Source: Acanthamoeba lenticulata
Taxonomy: Eukaryota; Discosea; Longamoebia; Acanthamoebidae
Direction of reading: 5' to 3'
NCBI GenBank assembly: GCA_002179805.1
Contig: NAVB01001719.1
Coordinates: 1 to 15,050 of the forward strand
DNA: 15,050 bases
The notes beneath the pieces were generated by a model. That model was given only the letters and a program-made list of their open reading frames with translations, did no database searches and was not told where the DNA came from. A program made the position numbers and the translations under genes. Shown here piece after piece: positions 8,801-15,050 of this stretch; position 1 is the stretch's first letter, and every line of letters begins with the position of its first letter.

Positions 8801-10157
8801 ATGGCCGACAAGAAGAAAGTCAAGGCTGCGCCAGATGGAGAAGGTTAGTCTTGTTGGTTGTTTTGCAACGAGTAGATGATTAATTTTTTGTTTTCTTTAT
8901 CAAAACGAAGCCAAGAAGATCATTTTCGACTACATGAGACAGGTACTGGCACCACTTGGATTATTGTTGTTTGGTGTTACTCAACTCTTTGTGACAACAG
9001 CAAAATCGACCATTCAACGCGGTAATGCTTTATGAGAATCTTCACGGGGCTGTGAAGAAGTCGCAAGCAGTGAAGCTGATGGCCGACCTGGCTGCAGCTG
9101 GCAAAGTTGTGGAAAAGCTGAAGGGCAAGCAAAAGATCTACTGGGCCTCACAAGTGCGTTTCCACCCTGTTGGGGGTGTCTATGTGGGGCCCTACACTGA
9201 CGCACTGCGATGTCACTTACGGCGTGCCTCCTGCAGGAGGGGCTCGTGATCGCTGACGCTGAGGGCCTGGCCAAGCTCGACAAGGAAATCGAGAGCCTGC
9301 GACAGGAGAAGAAGGCGCTTGGCGGCGAGCTGGGCGAAATCGGCAGCCGTATGCAAAAACCCTCCCCACCGATCGGTGTGGCTTGCTTGTGGTGTGACCC
9401 TGACTTATGACTTCTTCTGTCGCGACATGCCAGGCATCTCGTCACTGAACAACGCCCTCACCAACGAGGAAATTGAGGCCGAGATTGAGAAGTTGACCCA
9501 AGAGGTTCGCCCATTGGCCTCCCCCCCTCCGGGAAAGAAACGCGTGGGCTCACCTTGGGTGGGTGCCGGCGCGTCTAGAACGAAGCGCTCGAGAGCAAGC
9601 TTACGCGGTTGCGTGGCGGCGCGAAGCTGGTTTCCAAGGCCGACAAGGAGAAGGCCGAGAAGTTGTATGACCGTGTGCGGGTATGCCCTCCATCGCGCTT
9701 CCTGTGCCCCTCTTGCTGGGCGCATTCTTTGTCACTAAATTCCTAAATTCACGTTTGGTACTTGCTGTTGACGTTGACAATGGCCAGACCGAGTGGCGCA
9801 AACGCAAGAGGATGGTACACCGATTCACCAATTTCCCTTTTCGAATTATACAAGTCCGCCAAGTCTGACGTGCCGTTATGTCGACTGGCGTGGTGGGGCT
9901 GGTTGGTGGTGCAGTGCATGGATGTGGTGAAGCAGGTTGGTGAGGGTGCCGGAAAGAAGGACAAGGAGATCATGGTGCGTCGCTGTGCCGGCACCTGTGT
10001 TGGGCCCCTCTCTCTCTCTCTCCTCTCTCTCTCACAGTTTTTCCCTTTGGTTTGTGTCGCTTTACAGGAGGAGGTCGAGATCGAGGGAGACGACGATGTT
10101 GGGGTGGACCTCAACGCGGAAACCCGCACAGCCAAGAGGAGGAAGATTGGCGATTGA
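8801..10157 (+). CDS. HOP2: HOP2 (PSMC3IP/TBPIP), meiotic homologous-pairing protein
   Basis: Nine exons join in phase to 229 residues (human 217): 8801..8843, 8911..8942, 9001..9153, 9237..9348, 9434..9504, 9579..9680, 9788..9814, 9915..9974, 10068..10157. HOP2 with MND1 stimulates DMC1/RAD51 strand invasion in meiosis. The N-terminal winged helix (about 17-76) has YMRQQNRPFNAVMLYENL, AVKLMADLAAAGKVVEKLKGKQKIYWASQ, close to human YLQEQNRPYSSQDVFGNL and GKQKIYFADQ. Heptad-rich coiled coil covers about 85-175, the MND1-binding region. The C-terminal EWRKRKRM is identical to human. The end is acidic then basic (EEVEIEGDDD, AKRRKIGD). Introns are phased so that every junction restores family sequence. 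Exon 9 has a second in-frame acceptor ten codons upstream (AG at 10036-10037); the human alignment favours 10068. The gene diverges from RhoGAP and converges on the AlkD-type gene. Confidence 0.93.
10007..10034 (+). repeat. CT-rich simple repeat in HOP2 intron 8
   Basis: An almost pure run of CT dinucleotides precedes the CACAG at 10033-10037 and lies inside the last intron of HOP2. It acts as, or resembles, a long polypyrimidine tract in front of an alternative acceptor. Confidence 0.7.
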
Positions 10158-10215
10158 TGATGATGGCCCTCTCCTTCATGTCACCTTCCCCCTTTGTACA
10201 GTGTCCCCCCCCCCC

Positions 10216-10229
10216 TTCCGTGCACGGAA
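10216..10229. repeat. 14-bp perfect palindrome (first of a pair)
   Basis: TTCCGTGCACGGAA is identical on both strands and directly follows an 11-base C run. With its neighbour 11 bases away it could form two stem-loops in either 3' untranslated region or be a protein site. Confidence 0.65.
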
Positions 10230-10240
10230 TAGACTCGCTT

Positions 10241-10254
10241 TTGGCACGTGCCAA
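10241..10254. repeat. 14-bp perfect palindrome with CACGTG core (second of a pair)
   Basis: TTGGCACGTGCCAA is identical on both strands and contains CACGTG, the E-box/G-box core of bHLH factors in other eukaryotes. It lies 28 bases from the AlkD-type stop codon. Confidence 0.65.
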
Positions 10255-10282
10255 GTCATTTTCATTGGGTGTGGAGGGGAGG

Positions 10283-11228
10283 TCACAAGTGCTTCATGGC
10301 CTCGCGTACGGAGAGCGAGGAGAGTGTGGCGCGGTTCTCCTCCACGAAAGCGCGCACGGCGTCAGGCTGCAGCCGAGCGTGCTGTCTGTTCTCGGCCGTG
10401 GTCGGTCAGACGTCTGCGCCCTTCTCTTGGTGAATAAAAGAAGCAAGAAGGGCGCCGAACCTGAGAGCCCACCCGATGGCTTTGCGGATGAAGAACTCGT
10501 TTTCGTGCGCTCGTCGTTTACAAAAGTCGAACAGCTTTGTTTCATCCGTGTCGCTCTGCCTTGTCCTGTTAAAGACCCGAACTGTAGGACAGGCCTGGCG
10601 TGTCGCTCTTACCTTGTAATTCAGCTGGTAAATGATGGCGGTTCGGCGCGCCCACATGTAGTCGTCATCGATCCAATCACTAACCCGGCCGACGAGGTCG
10701 GGATACTTGTGCACAAGTCCACCAACTAGCTTGGAGGCCACAAGATCTACGGTCTGTCCCACCAACCCGATGAGCGAACATCGACACCACAGGACAGTTG
10801 CAGGATGTACATACGTCCCACCACGACTTGCGCCTCACCATGTACTCAAATGTGTCAAGCAAGTCTAACCTCGACGCGCGGTCATTGTAAGCGGAAGTAC
10901 GAGAATAGCGGTGCAAGAAGAAGGAAGAACCTGTGGACCACAGCTTCTTGTGTTTGCAGGCAAGGTCGATAGCACTGTACTGATACTCCCGTTCCTCCAT
11001 TTTCCAGAGTTGCTTGAGCACGGTCGCCAACTCTTGGTCGTCTTCTGGCACGTGCTTGCTAAAGACGCCCTTCTGCACTTCCCGACGAAGTGGCGACCTT
11101 ACCCCGAGGAAAGTGAACTGGTTGCGTAAGTAGGCGGCACTTCCAAACGCCACCTTCTTGTCCGCATGGAGGCGAAAACCGCGAGTCAAGTCTTTCACAA
11201 GTACGTGCTGCCCTCTCGCCTGGTTCAT
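10283..11228 (-). CDS. AlkD-type DNA alkylation-repair glycosylase
   Basis: Exons 11228..10815, 10753..10613, 10555..10461 and 10385..10283 join in phase to 250 residues, near the family's usual size. AlkD-family enzymes are all-helical HEAT-like glycosylases that remove N3- and N7-alkylated purines. Family blocks are in order: FTFLGVRSPLRR, EREYQYSAIDL, KSWWDTVDLVA, DYMWARRTAIIYQLNYK, FFIRKAIGWALR, DAVRAFVEENRATLSSLSVREAMKHL. The residues known for Bacillus cereus AlkD (Trp109, Asp113, Arg148, Trp187) have candidates W137, D141, R175 and W214; the R-to-W spacing of 39 is the same. So activity is likely. The start at 11228 is the first ATG in the open frame; the frame extends slightly upstream only with non-ATG codons. 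The family is mostly bacterial, so an old transfer is possible, but four spliceable exons show it is an established host gene. Confidence 0.9.
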
Positions 11229-11231
11229 CTT

Positions 11232-11243
11232 GTTGTGCACAAC
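11232..11243. repeat. 12-bp perfect palindrome next to the AlkD-type start codon
   Basis: GTTGTGCACAAC is identical on both strands and ends 3 bases before the ATG at 11228. It would fall in the 5' leader of the mRNA. The core GTGCAC is shared with the palindrome at 10216-10229 just past the same gene. Confidence 0.6.
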
Positions 11244-11388
11244 TGATCTTGATAAGTCCGAAACTGTGCTTGGAAATAAAAATAAGGATCCTCTCGCCGA
11301 GAGAAGAGAAAAAAGGCGCTAGTCGTGTAAAAGAAGAGACTGGTGGAAAGGCCCCGACCCTCTCTACACAGCAGCTGTCTCAAAAAGT

Positions 11389-11394
11389 TTTATT
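11389..11394 (-). terminator. Candidate polyadenylation signal of RRP5
   Basis: The minus strand reads AATAAA at 11394-11389, about 20 bases after the RRP5 stop codon at 11414. It is the only canonical signal well placed behind a gene in this window, so it may be fortuitous. Confidence 0.4.
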
Positions 11395-11413
11395 GTGATA
11401 ACTGGCGAAAGAC

Positions 11414-14400
11414 TCAGTCCTGCTGCGACTTGGCCATGACGTACTGGCGAGCCTTGTCGCGCACGTGGCCGACCGACTCCTTGGTTCCGTGCTCCTTCTC
11501 GAACTTGAGGTAGCGCTCGAAGAAGTACCGCATCTTCTTCGACGACAGCTGGAGGGTGGTCACCTTCTCAAAGAGGTTTCGGATGGCGCTGTGGTCGCCG
11601 TGCGAGAGCTCCATATCGATGTACACGCCCCAGATGTCCACTCGCTTGGGGTAGTTGCTCAGGATACCCTCGAAAATAGTCCTTCCCCGCTCGGGCGATC
11701 CGTGCTTGAACTCCATCTGCGCCATCTTGGAGATCACTGCGATGTCTGTAGATAGAAATATCACCACGAGTCAGAAAAAATGCATCATCATCCATCATCC
11801 ATCATCCGTCATCCGTCATGGCCGGCAAGCCAGGCGTGGCGGGATCAAGGCAAAGGCCACGTACGCTTTTGCTTGGGCAGGACCTGGAGCGCTCGCTCGA
11901 GGACCTTGCGCGCGCCCTCAATCGAGTCGAGGCACTTGAGGTGGAACTGCGAGTAGCGCAGCCAGATCTGCCAGCTGTGCTTGAACTTCTTGACCATCGC
12001 CTTGTAGAGCTCCTCCGCCAACTGCCGATCACCACCACCACCACCATCGTCAATCTATGGGCCAGCGCACAACAGCTAGAGGGAGGGAGGAAGTGGAGTC
12101 GAACCTTGAACTCCTCGCTGCGCTCATAGATGCCGACGAGCTGGAGATGGACGGTCTTGGGGTCGTTGTAGGTGATGGCGCGCTGGAAGACCTGCATGAG
12201 GGACTCGTTGGTGCCGTGCTTGTTCTCCAAGTTCATGAGCGCCACCCAGACGTTGAGCTTCTCCTGCTCCTCGCGGAAGTTGATGCGCTTGAGGGCGCGC
12301 TCGGCAATCTCGCGAGCCCGGTCGATCTCGGCGATCGACAGCTGGAAAGCCATGTACTTGATCCACAAGAACGACGAGTTGGGCGACGCCAGCAGCAGCT
12401 TCTCGTAGTCGTCGGCCGTCTTGGGGAGCGCCTCAGCCAGCAGCTCGTCCTCCTTGGCCGCGAGCTCCTCTTCTTCGGCCTGCTGCTGGGCCCGCTTGGC
12501 GCGCTTCTTCTTGCTCTTCTTCTCGTCGAGGTCCATCTCCTCCTCGTTCTCCTTCTCCTCGTCCGCCACCTCGGCCGCCTTACTGCCCCGCTTCCGCTTC
12601 TTAGAGTCGGCCTTTGAGTCGTCCTGCTTGGCCGCAGTGGCAGAGACCGCTCCAGAGGCCTCCTCCCAGTCGAAGCCCACGGGCGCCAGGCCCTCCACCT
12701 TCATCTCATCACCCTCTTCCTCGTCCTCTTCACCATTCTCCTCATCGTCGTCCTCGTCCTGGTCATCATTCTCTTCGTCCTCGTCCTCGCCATGCTTCAT
12801 GAACGACAGAGTGGCTTCTCCATCGTCGTCTTCATCATCCTCAAGCATGCCCTCCGCGGCGTCATCGTCCTCGTTAGCCTCCTGTTTTTTTGATTTTTGT
12901 GTCAGTCCCGTTCTGACGACGAAATGGGGAGGAAAAAAGAAGAAGATACCTTCTTGCCCTTGTTCTTCTTGTTCTTCTTCTTGTTCTTTTTGTTCTTCTT
13001 TTCGGGGTGGACCTTTTCTTCTTCCTCCTCCGAGTCAATGTCGCCCTCGAAGTGGGACGGCTTGAGCGAGACCTGGAACTTTTGCCGCTCGGGGTCGATC
13101 TTGATGATCATCGCCTTCACCACGTCTCCGGGCTGCATGCGCAACAACGCGCCGTGAGCACTTGGAGCTGGCGTGTATGGGCGAGAGAGAGTTGGAGGGT
13201 TACCTTGAAGAAGGCGGCGGGATGGGCCACAAAGTCGTCGGAGAGCTCGTTGATGGGGCACAGGCCGACGAGCTTCTTGGCGTTTCGGAGGCGGACAAAG
13301 ACGCGTTTGTCCTTGATGTTGCTGATCTCGGCCTTGACCTTCATGCCCACCTTGAGGTCACCAAACACGAGCGTCTTCTTGCTGCCCCTCACGGGCTCCA
13401 GCTCGACCTTGTCACGATCGCCTGCGCCAGAGCCCACAAAAAAAAGCCTCGTGAGCCTTCATCATCATCATCACCTCTCCTGCGGAGCCCGAGTGCCCAG
13501 AACACAGCGAGCAGAGAAGGGGGGGGGACATACCCTGGGCGACCTCGAGGGCCTTGACGCGCGCCTCGACCAGGGAGCCCTTGCGGTAGACGTGGGTAAA
13601 GTTCCTGACCTTGCCCAGCGCGCGGCGGTGGAGGCGCGCCGTGATGGTCCTGCTGAGGGCCACGAAAGCCATGGAGTTGGTGCAGTTGGTGACGTAGCCT
13701 CGGACGATCTTGCCGACGGGCAGGTCAGCCAACGACTCGATCTCGGGGAAGGCCAGTTGCTGCAGCAGCAGGAAAAACATCATGTGTCCACAGGTGAGCC
13801 ATCAGCTTGACACAAGCGCTTATCCAGGGGAGAAGACGTACGTCCTTGGGGACCAGCAGGTTGTTGACGCGTGACGGGCGAAGGGAAACATCGATTTCAC
13901 TTCCCTCGACCCTCAACACGTAGCACTCCTTGATATCGCCCTCCTTGAGGTCTGTGTCACCAAGTCCAGACAAAACGTCCAAGTGTGTTAGACGGATCGC
14001 TGCAAAAAAGGTGCGAGGCTTCATTTAAAATAAAATACAAAAAAAAAAAAAACAAACAAAAACCGTACCCTGGAACGGCTTCTCGGTGTAGTCATCCACG
14101 ACGTCCGTGATGAAGGCGCGTGCGTAGGCGTGGGGCGAAATCTGCAGACGGACGGCCAGATCGAAGAGCTTGACCACACGACCCAGCACCACAGTGCCGG
14201 CCTTGAACTCGGTTCCCTTCTGTTGAAAGGTTGAGGTTAGTTGCGCGCCAACCGATGACGAACATGCCTGATGGGCGTGTGCGTACATTGGGCATGAAGG
14301 TGAGATCGATGGAGCCCTTCGACGGCTCCAGGTGCTTGACGTAGCACGTCACGGCCATGCCAGGAGAGTATTTGGCTGCACCATCCTGGCATGTGAGCTG

Positions 14401-15003
14401 CTTGGCCACCGAGCCAACGGCCGAGGAGAAAAAACGAGAGACGTACCGGAGAGGTCGCGGAGGTCCTTGAGGTTGTTGGACACATCCAGGAGGAAGACGC
14501 GGCCCTTGAGGATGCACGTGATGGACACCCACACGCCGTCCGGCGTCACTCGCTCCACAATGCCCAGCAATTTTTGACCCTGTGTGGTCACATGAAGAGG
14601 GAGAGGAGACACGTCAACATCCACCGAAGAAGTCGCATCAGGAGAGGGGCGCATGTACGGTCTGGAGGGTCTCGATGGTGCGGGGAATGGCGGGACGGCC
14701 CTCCAGCGCGATGTCGGCCGGTCGGAGGGTGAGGTCCACCGAGAGCGACTTGGCTGGGTTCTGGTGCGAGATGGGCAGCAGCCTGTGCTTGGCCTGCTCC
14801 ACGACCTGCAGGACCTTGGCGTCCAGAATGTCGCCAATCTGGTTCCACCAATAAATGCCCCCACAGCCAAGTGAGTTCAATTTGCATGAAGAATGCCTGG
14901 CTTTTCGGCATCGCAACGCCACGCACCTGGTACTTGAGAAGGGGGTTGGTCACACCACCCAGCTGCACGATGTCATCGGCAATTTCCGTGATGTGGACGC
15001 GCC
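11414..15003 (-). CDS. RRP5: RRP5/PDCD11 ribosome-biogenesis protein, C-terminal half (5' part outside window)
   Basis: Twelve exons join in phase to 892 residues and a stop: 15003..14927, 14838..14659, 14579..14447, 14375..14287, 14219..14069, 13999..13842, 13759..13534, 13421..13204, 13132..12950, 12881..12105, 12021..11865, 11745..11414. RRP5 is a nucleolar scaffold needed to make both 18S and 5.8S/25S-28S rRNA. Its S1 repeats bind pre-rRNA. The window shows the end of one S1 repeat (GRVHITEI, 15003 to ~14700) and four more, starting near 14579, 14200, 13725 and 13365; the last ends KFQVSLKPS. Then come a Lys/Asn tract (near 12960-13000), a long acidic linker with GFDWEEA, and a coiled Lys/Glu-rich part. 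HAT repeats run from about 12450 to the end, with SPNSSFLWIKYMAFQ, INFREEQEKLNVWVALMNLEN, IWLRYSQFHL, YPKRVDIWGVYIDME closely matching human PDCD11. Bases 15004-15050 are intron. Confidence 0.93.
11780..11818. repeat. Degenerate heptanucleotide tandem repeat in last RRP5 intron
   Basis: About five copies of a 7-base unit (CATCATC, later CGTCATC) lie inside the last RRP5 intron (11746-11864). It is a short minisatellite-like tract with two variant units at the end. Confidence 0.6.
14034..14062. repeat. A-rich tract in an RRP5 intron
   Basis: A nearly pure A run on the plus strand (T-rich on the coding strand) fills part of the intron 14000-14068. It is likely a polypyrimidine tract on the transcribed strand. 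Confidence 0.6.
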
Positions 15004-15050
15004 CTGTTCGAGAAGGATACAGCGCCCAGTTAAGTTTTTTTTTCGTTTTT

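Larger units (their letters stand above)
10158..10282. terminator. Convergent 3' region with paired palindromes (HOP2 / AlkD-type)
   Basis: These 125 bases separate convergent stop codons and must contain the 3' ends of both transcripts. They hold an 11-base C run (10205-10215) followed by two perfect 14-base palindromes at 10216-10229 and 10241-10254. No AATAAA is seen. Calling it a termination region rests on position only. Confidence 0.45.
11229..11413 (-). promoter_or_regulatory. AlkD-type promoter and RRP5 3' region
   Basis: This 185-base tandem gap carries the RRP5 3' end and the promoter of the AlkD-type gene. It contains a candidate AATAAA at 11389-11394, a short inverted repeat CTCTCG-C-CGAGAG (about 11291-11303), and a 12-base palindrome 3 bases before the AlkD-type ATG. 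Confidence 0.5.

Noticed and set aside
11780..11818. CRISPR-like repeat array
   Set aside because: Units are 7 bases with no spacers, inside a eukaryotic intron.
12421..13065. Long plus-strand Ser-rich open frame of 214 codons
   Set aside because: It is the antisense of the acidic RRP5 linker and has no independent features.
13007..13810. Plus-strand open frame of 267 codons
   Set aside because: It crosses several RRP5 exons and introns in antisense; the RRP5 reading is backed by S1 repeats joined in phase.
1..15050. A new multi-gene defence, mobile or metabolic system
   Set aside because: All nine genes fall in known conserved eukaryotic families with separate roles and individual promoters; I found no transposase, integrase, terminal repeats or co-oriented cassette.

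Overview
This is a gene-dense eukaryotic nuclear window. I infer an amoebozoan, most probably Acanthamoeba: exons are GC-rich, introns are many and short (mostly about 50-120 bases), and 5' splice sites run GTRYGN, often GTACGT or GTGCGT. Protein similarities point to deep eukaryotic families rather than to one crown group. Species is inference; no rRNA or organelle marker is present.

Nine protein genes can be read, and I rebuilt each by joining exons in phase. Left to right: (1) the 5' end of an F-box protein gene (minus, runs off the left edge); (2) a secreted GM2-activator-like ML-domain lipid-binding protein (plus, 4 exons); (3) phosphatidylethanolamine N-methyltransferase, PEMT (minus, 4 exons); (4) an AVL9-type DENN-domain trafficking protein (plus, 12 exons); (5) a VAMP7-like longin R-SNARE (minus, 4 exons); (6) a RhoGAP protein (minus, 6 exons); (7) HOP2/PSMC3IP, a meiotic recombination factor (plus, 9 exons); (8) an AlkD-type DNA alkylation-repair glycosylase (minus, 4 exons); (9) the C-terminal half of RRP5/PDCD11, a ribosome-biogenesis factor with S1 and HAT repeats (minus, 12 exons visible, runs off the right edge).

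Gaps between coding regions are only 95-369 bases. There are three divergent pairs (1/2, 3/4, 6/7) that must share promoters, three convergent pairs (2/3, 4/5, 7/8) whose 3' ends nearly meet, and two tandem junctions (5/6, 8/9). The genes do not form a pathway, though loose themes exist: lipid handling and membrane traffic (2-6), DNA transactions (7-8) and rRNA processing (9).

I see no mobile element, virus, tRNA, rRNA or CRISPR, and no evidence of a new multi-gene system. The most unusual signals are non-coding: six perfect palindromes of 12-14 bases found by eye in about 1.5 kb of intergenic DNA (two of them 11 bases apart), and a splice-donor bias to a pyrimidine at +4. Among the proteins, the more notable are an AlkD-type enzyme with its active-site residues, a GM2-activator homologue with all eight cysteines, a meiosis gene, and a KKXX ER-retrieval tail on PEMT.
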